A program made the position numbers and the translations under genes. The notes under the pieces are model-generated. The model searched no databases. It was given only the letters and a program-made list of their open reading frames with translations, and was not told the DNA's origin. From an uncultured Clostridia bacterium (lineage in GTDB: Bacteria; Bacillota; Clostridia; Christensenellales; Borkfalkiaceae), in contig CAJFGA010000007.1 in NCBI GenBank assembly GCA_904374385.1, forward strand, positions 1-59,657: DNA of 59,657 nt, written 5' to 3'. Below, piece after piece: positions 1 to 8,936 of the stretch; the first letter of the stretch is position 1, and every line of letters begins with the position of its first letter.

Positions 1-149
1 GAAAAATGAAACTACAAAATGTCTATTCGTATTCGTTAGGTGAAAAAATATGAAGCTCACATAGCAATTACAAGTCTATCACAAAAATAAATAAATGGCA
101 AGAATAAAAATAGATATTTCAAAAAATCTCCGGCATTCTCCGACAATAA

Positions 150-190
150 ATAAAGGAGCAAACTACCGTTTCCGATAGTTCGTCCTTTAT
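150..190. terminator. Imperfect hairpin in the upstream intergenic region
   Basis: Bases 1-310 hold no convincing gene and are very A+T rich. Within them an 8-bp outer stem (150-157 with 183-190) encloses a second complementary block (161-165 with 176-180). It resembles a terminator or a decayed repeat end for a gene left of the window. No clear T-run follows on either strand, so the role is uncertain. Confidence 0.35.
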
Positions 191-261
191 CTCGTTTGAA
201 AGTGCAATTCCTATCAATATTTAGTTTGATTTTATTCCCATTTGGAACTGCGCTATACTCC

Positions 262-290
262 TTGCCTTTTCCTTTGCTTTTTGCTATAAT
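262..290 (+). promoter_or_regulatory. Promoter of the AraC-family gene
   Basis: TTGCCT (262-267) and TATAAT (285-290) are separated by 17 bases, and the gene starts 20 bases downstream. The -10 box is perfect and the -35 box partial. Confidence 0.55.
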
Positions 291-310
291 AAAATAAAAA
301 CGGATGCAAT

Positions 311-1186
311 ATGGATCTCAACGATCTCGGCGCCGACTCTTTTCAGATCGGAGACCGCTCTAAAGAAGAATTTATTTATGTTTTCAACAAATCGGCTGCC
401 CTGCCGCTCAATGTAGACTGTGCCGGCATCACCCACCCCATGCCCGATTACTATATCAAGCGCAGCGGTGCACGTTTTTATGTATTTGAACAGATCTTGG
501 AGGGCAAAGGGACGCTCTTTAACGACGGCAAAAAATATGACCTTTCCGCCGGCGACTTTTATATATTGGAACCGCGTACCGAACAGTATTACTTTTCGGA
601 CGCCGCCGATCCCATGAAAAAGATATGGATCAACTTTTATTGCGACTTTTTTCCCAAATTATTCACGGAACTGCGCATTGCGGGGATCTGCACCTTTCAC
701 GGCTTTAACGCCGCCGATAAGATGATGCAGATCTATTCCCTCGTCAAGCAGACGCCGGACAATGAGGCGATTGCTTACCCCGTGATGAATTTACTCTTTT
801 CCATTGCTTCCGATCTATCCCGCCATGCGGCGCGGCAACAGGAGGGAGCGATCGTTTCGGAAACAGCGGAACTGACCCGCTTTCTGCTCAATGAATCGCT
901 CACGCAAAAAATCAGCCTTGAAGACATCTCTGCCAAATTATATAAATCGAAGTCACAGATCAATCGGGAATTTGTAAAATACTTCGGCACGACGCCCTAC
1001 AAGTATTTGCTCGACAGGAGACTCGAACTTGCAAAATTTATGCTTGCCAATACCAATACGTCCGTTAAGGAAATCTCCGATACGCTCGTGTTCGTGGACG
1101 AACATTATTTCTGCACCCTTTTTAAGGAAAAATGCGGCATGACGCCGGGACAATACCGCCGCAATGCCGGCATGCAAACATCTTGA
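311..1186 (+). CDS. AraC family transcriptional regulator
   Basis: A 291-residue DNA-binding regulator with the usual two-part plan. The N-terminal half (about residues 35-165) has the glycine and aromatic spacing of an AraC-type cupin that binds a small ligand, often a sugar. The C-terminal 100 residues (about 188-288) form two helix-turn-helix units, with the family signature near the end (FKEKCGMTPGQYRR). It is monocistronic, with its own promoter upstream and a strong hairpin terminator downstream, and it faces away from the minus-strand genes. No target is visible next to it, so the regulated genes probably lie left of the window. The ligand cannot be told from the sequence. Confidence 0.93.
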   Translation: MDLNDLGADSFQIGDRSKEEFIYVFNKSAALPLNVDCAGITHPMPDYYIKRSGARFYVFEQILEGKGTLFNDGKKYDLSAGDFYILEPRTEQYYFSDAADPMKKIWINFYCDFFPKLFTELRIAGICTFHGFNAADKMMQIYSLVKQTPDNEAIAYPVMNLLFSIASDLSRHAARQQEGAIVSETAELTRFLLNESLTQKISLEDISAKLYKSKSQINREFVKYFGTTPYKYLLDRRLELAKFMLANTNTSVKEISDTLVFVDEHYFCTLFKEKCGMTPGQYRRNAGMQTS

Positions 1187-1199
1187 TCTTTTCAATCGA

Positions 1200-1229
1200 A
1201 AAGGGCTTCCCGCTCGCGGGAAGCCCTTT
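1200..1229. terminator. Bidirectional terminator
   Basis: A perfect 13-bp stem (1200-1212 with 1217-1229) with a CTCG loop lies between the convergent AraC gene and the zinc-ribbon membrane protein. A and T runs at the stem edges allow it to serve both strands. Confidence 0.8.
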
Positions 1230-1246
1230 CAAATATGCAAAAAATA

Positions 1247-2743
1247 TTATTCGGTGACCGCCGCTTTTCTTTGCCAATAATTGCCGACCCATCGCTGCGC
1301 GGCGGCAAAGATGACGGAAAGCGAGCAGAGTACCGCCACCGCGACGAACGCACCGGAAATATAGAGCAGATCGATCGTGTCCGCCGCGGTCAGTCCGTAC
1401 AGCACCCCTATGTCGGCGACAGCCAAAACAAGGCAGGCGATCGGCAAAGCGATGCCAACAGACCTATCGGAAACGAAAGCGTTCAGCGATTGCAAGAACG
1501 CAATCAAAAGCAGGACATAGACCGCCAAATGCGGTACCGCGGTACCGAAAAAGTTTACGACCGTCATATCGGCCGCAGCCTCGGAAATCTGATTGGAATT
1601 AAAGATCGCTTTGCCAAACACGGCGCCGATCTTGTCGACGGCCACGCCGAATTCGTAGACGGAGCCCGTCAATATGCACAGCGCCGCAAACGGAACGGCC
1701 GCACAAACAGCGCGCACGGCAATGTTGCAGATCCCCTGCCCATCAAATTTATAACGGCAAAATGCCTGCATCCCGCAATAGACCGCACAGAGCACCGCCG
1801 CAATGACGAAGCAGAAAAATCCGACAGGATTGAGCGACGAAGCCGTCAGCTGTCCCGCACAAAACATGGCAAAACAGCCGATCATGTAAAGGCAGAAAAA
1901 TTTACCCGTCCCCTCTTTCTTCCGCCGTCCAAACAGATCTGCCAAGGACAGGCACAAATACGCAATTGCCACGATCTGCAAAAAGAGATACCCTGCCACA
2001 TATATGAGCATGAGCCCCGCGCGCCAGTATGTATCGACCAGATGTTTTTCCACCTGTTCAAACGTTGCTCCACCCGTTCCTTCTGCAAAATCGGAATAAT
2101 TCAATTCCGCCAAGACGGTATCATAACGGATAACGTTGATGTTTGCCACGGAAGACGCAAAATCGTCGATCATCTCTTCATACAACTCGTATAGCGCCTG
2201 CCCCGCGCCCGCATCGCCCGCCGCGGCGGATGCGCTCAGCGCAGCGATACGGCCTTGATACTTCTGCAATACGTTTTGCACCGCAGCCTGCATAGCGGCG
2301 GTGATATTTTCCTCTTCTTCCGCATTCTTTTCCGCATCGGTGCCGACCGTCAGCGCGCCGATCACATGAAAGACATTTTGTTCTACCGGTACATTTGCCA
2401 GCATCGTAAGAAAACTTGTGTCGACGGAAATATCGTACTGCGCCTGTACCTGCTCCATTTGATAATAAGATATATTGATAAAAAATCCGCTTATAAACAG
2501 GACTAAGCAAGCGAGCAGCGAAACGGCGGGCATCACATATCGAGCAAATATCCGCCTTATGCCCGTATACGCCGCCGAGCCGAAACTTTCCCGCGCAGGC
2601 GCCGCTTTTGCCTCGCGCACTGACGGAGAAACCGGCACGCCTGCCGCAGCTTCCTGTCCGCCCGGCAACATAGCGCCGCATCGGCCGCAAAAAACCGCTT
2701 CGTCCGGCAGCACAGCCCCGCACTTCGCGCACTGTTTCATCAT
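1247..2743 (-). CDS. Zinc-ribbon polytopic membrane protein of unknown function
   Basis: A 498-residue protein with a short cytoplasmic zinc ribbon at its very N-terminus (CAKCG then CGRCG, residues 5-24). An Ala/Pro linker and one membrane helix (about 70-95) follow. Next comes an extracytoplasmic domain of about 140 residues, then roughly seven further hydrophobic helices to the C-terminus. This zinc-ribbon plus multi-helix plan is common in Bacillota proteins of unknown role. I recognise no catalytic motif. Two adjacent ATG codons (2743 and 2740) follow a GAGGG ribosome site and the second has the better spacing. It is the last gene of a minus-strand run behind the MreB-like gene. Confidence 0.75.
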   Translation of the reverse strand: MMKQCAKCGAVLPDEAVFCGRCGAMLPGGQEAAAGVPVSPSVREAKAAPARESFGSAAYTGIRRIFARYVMPAVSLLACLVLFISGFFINISYYQMEQVQAQYDISVDTSFLTMLANVPVEQNVFHVIGALTVGTDAEKNAEEEENITAAMQAAVQNVLQKYQGRIAALSASAAAGDAGAGQALYELYEEMIDDFASSVANINVIRYDTVLAELNYSDFAEGTGGATFEQVEKHLVDTYWRAGLMLIYVAGYLFLQIVAIAYLCLSLADLFGRRKKEGTGKFFCLYMIGCFAMFCAGQLTASSLNPVGFFCFVIAAVLCAVYCGMQAFCRYKFDGQGICNIAVRAVCAAVPFAALCILTGSVYEFGVAVDKIGAVFGKAIFNSNQISEAAADMTVVNFFGTAVPHLAVYVLLLIAFLQSLNAFVSDRSVGIALPIACLVLAVADIGVLYGLTAADTIDLLYISGAFVAVAVLCSLSVIFAAAQRWVGNYWQRKAAVTE

Positions 2744-2784
2744 TCATCCCTCACCATTGAATTTTTTGTAAAAAGATCCGCCCG

Positions 2785-3783
2785 TCAATAATCGATGCGA
2801 ATCGTTTCTAACACGTCCTCGTTGCCGATCGCCGCACCGCCGCCTAAGATGACGGCCATCTGCGGTTCGTCCGCCACAAAAACATCCATCTGCAAAGCGG
2901 CCGAAATATAGTCGTCCAATCCGATCAATTTTGCCATCCCGCCGGACAGATAAATGCCGCTGTGCCATACCGAGGCGGAAACTTCTGCCGGCAATTTCGT
3001 CAATACCATGCCGGCATACTCCACGATTTTGTCGGCAAAGACCTTCATGCATTCATACACATCGGAAGAGGAAACCGCCACCGAACGCGGACGGCCGGAT
3101 GTGATGTCGCGCCCGTTGATGACCATGCTGTCATTATCGTTTTTATATAAACTGCCGATCGTATTTTTGATCTTTTCGCTCGTCTGCAAACCGATCTTCA
3201 AATTAAAAGATTCGGCGATCTTATCGATGATATGGCTGTCGATATTTCCTCCGCCGATATTGAGGGATACGCCCGCAATGATACCGTCGAGAGAGAAGGT
3301 GGCGATATTGGTGCTCCCGCCGCCGATATCGATGATAAAGGCAGGATTCGTTTCGCTCAGCGTCAAATTCTGTCCGAATGCAGACAGAAAAGGCACTTCG
3401 GCAAAGCGCACATATCCGATCTTGCATGCGTCCGCGATCCGATAGTATTTATCGAGAAGTTCTTCCGTCGCGCCGCACGGCACGGCAAAGACAACTTCCG
3501 CTTTTTTTGCGCGCGAACGCGTCACTTCGATCTTATCTAAAAAATAAGAAAGCATGACCGACGCCATATCCACGTTGACGATATCCGCTTCGAATACGGG
3601 CGAAACGATGGTCGTATATTCCGCCGTTTTGCCGATGAGGCGCTTTGCCTCATCGCCGATCGCCTTGACGGTATTCGAACCGGATGCTACGGCGACGCAA
3701 GACGGCTCTGCCAGCACGATGCCGCTGCCGATCTTAAAAATTTTTGTGACAGATGAACCGAGATCGATCGCTAATTTTATCAT
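2785..3783 (-). CDS. MreB-like actin-family protein
   Basis: A 332-residue actin-fold ATPase, the usual length for MreB. The phosphate-1 loop is near the start (IDLGSSVTKIFK), the phosphate-2 loop near residue 140 (FIIDIGGGSTNIA) and the adenosine loop near residue 275 (YLSGGMAKLIG). The segment LAEPSCVAV matches the MreB N-terminal region better than FtsA, ParM or PilM. MreB filaments guide cell-wall elongation at the membrane. Its start overlaps the maf stop by an ATGA, and a maf-mreB link is common in Bacillota. The usual partners mreC and mreD do not follow, so this may be an additional, divergent MreB paralogue. Confidence 0.8.
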   Translation of the reverse strand: MIKLAIDLGSSVTKIFKIGSGIVLAEPSCVAVASGSNTVKAIGDEAKRLIGKTAEYTTIVSPVFEADIVNVDMASVMLSYFLDKIEVTRSRAKKAEVVFAVPCGATEELLDKYYRIADACKIGYVRFAEVPFLSAFGQNLTLSETNPAFIIDIGGGSTNIATFSLDGIIAGVSLNIGGGNIDSHIIDKIAESFNLKIGLQTSEKIKNTIGSLYKNDNDSMVINGRDITSGRPRSVAVSSSDVYECMKVFADKIVEYAGMVLTKLPAEVSASVWHSGIYLSGGMAKLIGLDDYISAALQMDVFVADEPQMAVILGGGAAIGNEDVLETIRIDY

Positions 3784-4337
3784 TTGAGTAACCCGAATTT
3801 CTGCAATTGTTCCTTAATTTCTTCCTCAGGAAGCCCGATGATGTTCGTTAAACTTCCTTCAAAACGCTCGACGATGCGCGCATCGTCCTGTATTCCGTAA
3901 CTGCCCGCCTTGTCCATCGGCTTGCCGCTCGCCACATATTCGCATATAAAAGGCTCGCTCAATCGGTGAAACGTCACTCCCGACCGGACAACGCCGCTCG
4001 CGCGCCTGCCGGGTGCGAGCAAACACCACCCCGTGAACACTTCGTGCGTTTTGCCGCTCAAAAGAGCGAGCGTTCTCTTCGCATCCTCCGCATCCAGCGG
4101 CTTGCCGAGCATGCGGCCCTCAAACGCCACAACCGTATCCGCCCCCAGCACCGCCGCATCCGGATGGGAAACAAATATGCTCTCCGCCTTCCGCTCGGCG
4201 ATCGCGCGCGCCGCATCGCGGGGAGACAGCCCCGACGTATGCTCGTCTGCAAGGGATGGGATCACTTCAAACGATGCGAGCAGATGCGCCAATATCTCTC
4301 TCCTGCGCGGAGAGGCGCTTGCCAAAATCAGCTTCAT
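3780..4337 (-). CDS. maf: Maf-family nucleoside triphosphate pyrophosphatase
   Basis: A 185-residue Maf/YhdE family enzyme, which hydrolyses non-canonical or modified nucleoside triphosphates such as dTTP, UTP or methylated forms. Family marks are the N-terminal ILASASPRRREIL, the acidic ADTVV block near residue 65, the GKTHEVFTG block, and the DKAGSYGIQ segment with its catalytic aspartate and lysine. I chose the ATG at 4337 because the family motif begins directly after it; a start twelve bases further up adds nothing. Its TGA overlaps the MreB-like ATG, so the two are probably co-translated. Confidence 0.92.
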   Translation of the reverse strand: MKLILASASPRRREILAHLLASFEVIPSLADEHTSGLSPRDAARAIAERKAESIFVSHPDAAVLGADTVVAFEGRMLGKPLDAEDAKRTLALLSGKTHEVFTGWCLLAPGRRASGVVRSGVTFHRLSEPFICEYVASGKPMDKAGSYGIQDDARIVERFEGSLTNIIGLPEEEIKEQLQKFGLLK

Positions 4338-4358
4338 GAGCCACCGCATTGCGCGACG

Positions 4359-4385
4359 ATTGCCGCAAAAGAATTTTGCGGCAAT
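4359..4385 (-). terminator. Hairpin after the Ppx/GppA gene
   Basis: A perfect 12-bp stem (4359-4370 with 4374-4385) with a three-base loop lies between the Ppx/GppA stop and maf. There is no T-run beyond the stem, so it may only attenuate or protect the transcript. Confidence 0.45.
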
Positions 4386-4397
4386 GTCTGCGATACT

Positions 4398-5912
4398 TTA
4401 AAGGATTTCCAAATTCTTGCGGAAAGATTTTCTGAATTCCGCATTGGCGGACAGTGCATCCCGGATTTCCAAAGAGGCATCCCCGTCCACTTCCGTCTTC
4501 ATGATGACGGAATCGCCCAACACGTCGCAGTTGATACCCTTGACGGTGCCGGAACTGCTCCTGTCTAAACTTTCTGCGATGCGCAGCATGACGCCCAGCT
4601 TTTTGACAGCGTCAAAGTCATCCTCTTGAACAATGTCTTTATACTTTACCCAATCGGCCACGTTGATATCTTCCTTTTTATGGCAGCCCGCCACAAAAGC
4701 AGCCAAAACGATCTCGCGATGGGTGATGCCGTACAGCGTCGCATTGAGGATCATATAACAACTGTGCTTTTGGTGATTGTAAAACTTGACGCGCGTGCCG
4801 CAGTCATGCAGCGTCGCCGCAACTTTTAAAATTTTCAAATACTGCCGCGGAAACTTATGCAATACGCGGAGCTGCTTGAAAAGCTGTACCGAAAGATTGA
4901 CGACATGCTCGACATGCGCCTTGTCGCACTGATAATATTCAACGAGGCAATTCAGGCTGTACCCAAGAATATCCGAAATGGGCTTTTCCAACGTAATGGG
5001 CAGGGCCTGATTGAACATAATGCCCTCGCGAAGCCCCGAACCGCCGATCACAAAATTTTCAAAGTGCATATAATGCACGAACGATTTCACGACGGCGAGC
5101 GCCGCGGGAAGTATGTCTGCCCGGGCCGAAGAAAGCCCCTTGATCTTCTTCTTTTTATCGAGGTCGAGCACCTTGATCATGTCATAGATGGATTCAAAAT
5201 CCTCGACGGGCAAATTATAATTATGCACGGTATCCAATGGATATTTGCGCACCAATTTGCTGATCTTAAAGATATTGCGGAAAGAGCCGCCCACGCCGAT
5301 CATCTGCACGTCCGGCTCTACCTGCGTGAGCCAATCGATATGCGAAAGCTGTTCCGTAAAAAATTCTTCCACTTTTTCCGCTTGCTGTTCGGGCGTCAAT
5401 CCGTCGTTTTTAAAAAGATCCGTCAGCGTGACCGCCCCGAAAGGAAGGGTCGCAAAGTTGAGCATATTGCGGCGGTTGTAATATACGATCTTCGTGCTGC
5501 CGCCGCCGATTTCGAGGATCAGCCCCTTGGGGATGTCCATGGAATTGATGACGCCGCGATAGACGAGCGTCGCCTCTTCTTCCTCGCTCAACACTTTGAC
5601 TTTGATGCCGCACGTCGCCTGGATCTCGTCCAAAAAGCTGCGCTGGTTTTTGGCGCGGCGCACTGCCGCCGTCGCGACCGCAATGATGCGATCCACCTTG
5701 CTTGCGTCACACAGCTTTTTGAACATTTTCAGCGTCTTAATGGTCTCCGCCACCCGCTGCGGCTTCAAAAAACCGTCTCTTTCCATATCCTGGCCGAGAC
5801 GGACGCTTTCCTTCAATTCGTCGACGACCATAAAATGGCCTTCGCCGAACAGCTCGACGATGACAAGCCTCGCCGAATTTGAGCCTAAATCAATGATGCC
5901 GATTTTTTCCAC
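4398..5912 (-). CDS. Ppx/GppA family exopolyphosphatase / pppGpp phosphatase
   Basis: A 504-residue protein of the exopolyphosphatase and guanosine pentaphosphatase family. The N-terminal ASKHA ATPase-like domain starts with IDLGSNSARLVI and carries a second phosphate loop near residue 140 (ILEIGGGSTKIVYY). The C-terminal third has an HD-type helical region (around residue 370, ATLHDCG, and a later AGCHKKED). It either removes terminal phosphates from polyphosphate or converts pppGpp to ppGpp; sequence alone does not separate these. Translation starts at a GTG preceded by GAGGT with seven-base spacing. The upstream gap of about 300 bases isolates it from the rnf operon. Confidence 0.88.
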   Translation of the reverse strand: MEKIGIIDLGSNSARLVIVELFGEGHFMVVDELKESVRLGQDMERDGFLKPQRVAETIKTLKMFKKLCDASKVDRIIAVATAAVRRAKNQRSFLDEIQATCGIKVKVLSEEEEATLVYRGVINSMDIPKGLILEIGGGSTKIVYYNRRNMLNFATLPFGAVTLTDLFKNDGLTPEQQAEKVEEFFTEQLSHIDWLTQVEPDVQMIGVGGSFRNIFKISKLVRKYPLDTVHNYNLPVEDFESIYDMIKVLDLDKKKKIKGLSSARADILPAALAVVKSFVHYMHFENFVIGGSGLREGIMFNQALPITLEKPISDILGYSLNCLVEYYQCDKAHVEHVVNLSVQLFKQLRVLHKFPRQYLKILKVAATLHDCGTRVKFYNHQKHSCYMILNATLYGITHREIVLAAFVAGCHKKEDINVADWVKYKDIVQEDDFDAVKKLGVMLRIAESLDRSSSGTVKGINCDVLGDSVIMKTEVDGDASLEIRDALSANAEFRKSFRKNLEIL

Positions 5913-5970
5913 TTTGTTACCTCTTGCAGATAATAGAACTCTCTCTTCACTGAGAAAACCTTATTTCTCT

Positions 5971-6022
5971 ATTATAAAAATTTAACCAAAGCTATTATAA
6001 CATTCTTTGCGCCGTTTGTACA
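5971..6022 (-). promoter_or_regulatory. Possible promoter region of the Ppx/GppA gene
   Basis: The gap 5913-6219 has no gene. On the minus strand it shows two TATAAT boxes (5976-5971 and 5999-5994). The distal one has a weak TGTACA -35 box 17 bases upstream. The rest of the gap is plain A+T-rich sequence apart from the rnf terminator. Confidence 0.4.
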
Positions 6023-6145
6023 GCCCCTTTGCGCGTTTTTGTGCAATTTTTTTCAATTTTATGTTAAATTTTTCTATATGATGAAATATAACGCTATTGT
6101 TGACAAAAATTTTCAATAATATTTAAAAAAATGTAAATATCATAC

Positions 6146-6199
6146 AAAAATGAGGGGAAAGAAGAATGTACAAAATGCACAAATACTCCTTTCCCCTCA
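6146..6199 (-). terminator. Terminator of the rnf-HAD operon
   Basis: An 11-bp stem (6151-6161 with 6189-6199) lies directly past the HAD stop codon and is followed on the minus strand by five T residues. The loop is long at 27 bases. Confidence 0.65.
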
Positions 6200-6219
6200 C
6201 GCGATAAAACAAATAAACA

Positions 6220-6870
6220 TTATGCGAGCAACAATTTTTCCAGATCGGTAAAGCTGCTCACGACAGCGACGGCGCCCGCATCCTCCAACTCACTAGGTTC
6301 GGAAAATCCCGTATTCAGCCCGATGCAGGCAAGCCCCTCTTCTTGCGCGCCCAACACATCGTACTTTCGGTCCCCGACCATGACGGCGCGCTGTAAATCG
6401 GCAATTCCGAGTTCTTTTATGACAGCGGCAATGACTTCGCTCTTTTTCGAACGCGTTTCGTCGAGAAACCCGCCCGCGACCGCTTTGAAATATCGGTCAA
6501 AACGAAACCGCGCAAGAATGGAACGAGCGAACGGTTCCGGCTTAGAGGTCGCCACGGCGAGGGTCAGCCCCGCTTCGGTCAGCTTTTGAAGACATGCTTC
6601 CGCACCGTCGATGGGCCTGCACTGCCAGATGCCCTGCGTCTGATAATACTCGCGATACACCTTTTTTGTATGCTGCGCTTCCTCCTCGGTCATGCCGCAA
6701 AATTCCTTGAGCGCCTGTACGACGGGCGGCCCGATGAATTTATACAGCTGCGCGTCCTCCCCGACCGGGATGCCGGCTTCCTCTAAAGCGCGGCGTATCC
6801 CCTTTAAGATCCCCTCGCTCGTATCGAAGAGCGTTCCGTCAAAATCGAACAGGATGTAATCGTATTTCAT
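6220..6870 (-). CDS. HAD-superfamily hydrolase, phosphoglycolate-phosphatase-like
   Basis: A 216-residue HAD hydrolase of the Gph/PGP type. Motif I is FDFDGTLFD near residue 8 with the nucleophile and general acid aspartates. Motif II is the ATSKPEP segment near residue 110, motif III a lysine in the following helices, and motif IV MVGDRKYDVLGA. A helical cap lies between motifs I and II. Such enzymes dephosphorylate small phosphate esters such as phosphoglycolate or PPi. The ATG at 6870 overlaps the rnfB stop as ATGA and has GGAG eight bases upstream, so it is translationally coupled to the rnf operon although no functional link is known. Confidence 0.85.
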   Translation of the reverse strand: MKYDYILFDFDGTLFDTSEGILKGIRRALEEAGIPVGEDAQLYKFIGPPVVQALKEFCGMTEEEAQHTKKVYREYYQTQGIWQCRPIDGAEACLQKLTEAGLTLAVATSKPEPFARSILARFRFDRYFKAVAGGFLDETRSKKSEVIAAVIKELGIADLQRAVMVGDRKYDVLGAQEEGLACIGLNTGFSEPSELEDAGAVAVVSSFTDLEKLLLA

Positions 6871-7667
6871 CTCGCGTGCTCCTTGATGCAACGGCGCGGG
6901 CACTTTTGCGCGCATTGCATGCACCCTACGCATTTTTTATAATCGATCTCCGGCAGGTCGTCGCGCATGGCAATGGCACCCACCGGGCAGGTCTTTGCAC
7001 ACAGGCCGCAGGCGATGCAACCGTTTTTACATAGTTCCATGACCTCTTTGCCCTTGCCGTGGTTGGAACAGGCAATATAGACCTTCGCATTCTTCGGGAT
7101 GCGCCCGATGATATGTTTGGGGCAGTTGTCAATACATACGCCGCAGGAAATACACTTTTCTTTATCGACGACGGCATAACCTCCGTCACCCAAGTCAATG
7201 GCATAATGCGGGCAGATATCCACACATGTCTTTTTGCCGATGCATCCTACGGGGCAGGCCTTGATGCCGCCCGCGATGAGTTCGCAGGAGGCACAGTTGC
7301 CGTACCCCTGATAATCGTATTTGTTATAACATGCGTTGCCGCCGTTACAGTGCACGACGGCGACCGTATCTTCGCCGACTTCTCCGCCGCCCAACAGCTG
7401 GGCGATCTTTTCTTTATTTGCGGCAGGCGTCGCCTTGCAGTCAGAGAGTTTTGCTTCTCCCTTGACGAGCGCTTCGGCAAACTGGGCGCATCCCGCCCTG
7501 CCGCAGCCGCCGCAGTTGGATTTTGCGAGCAGATTTTCCACCTGTTCGATGCGCTCGTCCTTCCGTATGGCGAACACATGGGAACAGATGACCAAAATCA
7601 CGCCGAACACGAGCGCAACGGCGAGCATGACGCCGCCCGCAATCAAGATCCGAATCAAGACGTCCAT
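6867..7667 (-). CDS. rnfB: RnfB, polyferredoxin subunit of the Rnf complex
   Basis: A 266-residue subunit with one N-terminal membrane helix (about 3-28) and then many iron-sulfur sites. The RnfB-specific four-cysteine block CGGCGRAGC is near residue 50, another cysteine group follows (about 100-140), and three ferredoxin-type CxxCxxCxxxCP motifs close the protein (CISCGVCIDNCP, CIACGLCAKTCP, CVGCMQCAQKCP). RnfB accepts electrons from ferredoxin and passes them into the complex. The ATG at 7667 is preceded by a strong AGGAGGGG site, which decides it over an upstream in-frame start. Confidence 0.96.
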   Translation of the reverse strand: MDVLIRILIAGGVMLAVALVFGVILVICSHVFAIRKDERIEQVENLLAKSNCGGCGRAGCAQFAEALVKGEAKLSDCKATPAANKEKIAQLLGGGEVGEDTVAVVHCNGGNACYNKYDYQGYGNCASCELIAGGIKACPVGCIGKKTCVDICPHYAIDLGDGGYAVVDKEKCISCGVCIDNCPKHIIGRIPKNAKVYIACSNHGKGKEVMELCKNGCIACGLCAKTCPVGAIAMRDDLPEIDYKKCVGCMQCAQKCPRRCIKEHAR

Positions 7668-7677
7668 ATCCCCTCCT

Positions 7678-8262
7678 CTAAGCCAATATCCCGGCAAACC
7701 CGGCAAACGCCATCGCCATGATCGCCGCCGTCACTAGGGTAATCGGGAAGCCCTTGAAGCAGGAAGGGATGTCTGCCCTGTCCGTTTTCAGGCGGACAAA
7801 CGCCAGCAACAGGATGGCAAACAGGAACCCGACCCCCGTCGCCACCGAGACGGCAAAAGTTTCCACAAAGGCATACGAATTGTATACGACCGCGCTGTTC
7901 GCCGTGCCGAGGATGGCGCAATTGGTCGTGATGAGGGGAAGATACACGCCGAGCGCGCTGTACAGAGTGGGCGAATAGCGTTTGACGACCATCTCCGTGA
8001 CCTGCACAAGGCTGGCTATCACGAGGATAAATGCCATCGTATACAAGAAGTCGATCTCCAAAGGCAAAAGAATATAGTGATAAACCAGCCAAGTAAATAC
8101 GGAAGAGATCGCCATGACGAAAATGACCGCAAAGCCCATCCCCGCCGCGCTCGAAATCTTTTTGGAGACCCCGAGAAAGGGACAGATGCCCTGATATTGC
8201 GCCAAAACGATATTGTTTGAAATGACCGCCGCAAACATGACGGATATTATAGATGCTGTCAT
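7678..8262 (-). CDS. rnfA: RnfA, membrane subunit of the Rnf complex
   Basis: A 194-residue protein with six hydrophobic helices and the RnfA/NqrE signatures SNNIVLAQYQGICPFLG near residue 15 and TTNCAILG in the middle. The paired cysteines of RnfA and RnfE hold a membrane-embedded iron-sulfur centre in the Rnf/Nqr family, and both positions are present (ICPF and TNCAI). The ATG at 8262 overlaps the rnfE stop as ATGA and has GGAGG nine bases upstream. rnfB begins ten bases after its stop. Confidence 0.96.
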   Translation of the reverse strand: MTASIISVMFAAVISNNIVLAQYQGICPFLGVSKKISSAAGMGFAVIFVMAISSVFTWLVYHYILLPLEIDFLYTMAFILVIASLVQVTEMVVKRYSPTLYSALGVYLPLITTNCAILGTANSAVVYNSYAFVETFAVSVATGVGFLFAILLLAFVRLKTDRADIPSCFKGFPITLVTAAIMAMAFAGFAGILA

Positions 8263-8936
8263 CGGTCGGCAACCTCCTCCCAAGCCTCCACCTTCCCCTC
8301 CGCAAGGGGCAGGGACGCGGCTTTTATTTTATCCTTCCGCGCGTTGACCTTTTGCATGACAAAATTGAAGAGCGCCATCAGGCAACCGAAGACGATAAAG
8401 CCGAACGCGCTGGCGCCCGTCCCCGACATCGCGGGAAAACCGGGAATGGAGATCCCCGCAAAGGCGCCGCCCGCCAAAAACTCTCGCACGATGCCGATGA
8501 GGCAGAGGGCGCCCGTAAAGCCGATGCCGATGGATATGCCGTCGAGCGCGCTGTAGAGAGGTTTGTTGCAGGAAGCAAAGCTCTCCGCACGCGCCAAAAT
8601 GATGCAGTTTACGACGATGAGCGAGATAAAAGCGCGCATCGTGTCGTACAGATCGGGCATAAACCGCGCCATGACCATCTCCACGATCGTGACAAACGTC
8701 GAGATGATGACGATATAACACGGGATCCTGACCTTATCCGGAATCAGGTTGCGCAGCAAACTGATAAACAGATTGGAAAAGATGAGAACGAAAGTCGTCG
8801 CAACGCCCATGGCAAACGCCTGGAAAAGAGTCGTCGTCATCGCGATCGTCGGGCATGTTCCCAAAACGAGCACGAAGGTAGGATTATTCCGGATGATACC
8901 GCCGAGGAACGTCTCTTTTATCTTAGCTCTGTCCAT
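8259..8936 (-). CDS. rnfE: RnfE, membrane subunit of the Rnf complex
   Basis: A 225-residue integral membrane protein homologous to RnfA in inverted topology. The signatures are NNPTFVLVLGTCPTIAMTT near residue 18 and VVNCIILARAE in the middle, each with the conserved cysteine. The last 25 residues form a charged cytoplasmic tail. Its ATG lies inside the 3' end of rnfG with a strong GGGAGGGG site, so the order C-D-G-E-A-B is kept with overlapping reading frames. Confidence 0.96.
   Translation of the reverse strand: MDRAKIKETFLGGIIRNNPTFVLVLGTCPTIAMTTTLFQAFAMGVATTFVLIFSNLFISLLRNLIPDKVRIPCYIVIISTFVTIVEMVMARFMPDLYDTMRAFISLIVVNCIILARAESFASCNKPLYSALDGISIGIGFTGALCLIGIVREFLAGGAFAGISIPGFPAMSGTGASAFGFIVFGCLMALFNFVMQKVNARKDKIKAASLPLAEGKVEAWEEVADR

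Noticed and set aside
1532..1545. A 14-bp palindrome GGTACCGCGGTACC, partly like a T-box end
   Set aside because: It lies inside a coding region, the surrounding T-box elements are absent, and no aminoacyl gene follows.
1235..2194. A 319-codon plus-strand open frame opposite the zinc-ribbon membrane protein
   Set aside because: The translation is rich in Arg and His with no fold pattern, as expected for the antisense of a hydrophobic membrane protein.
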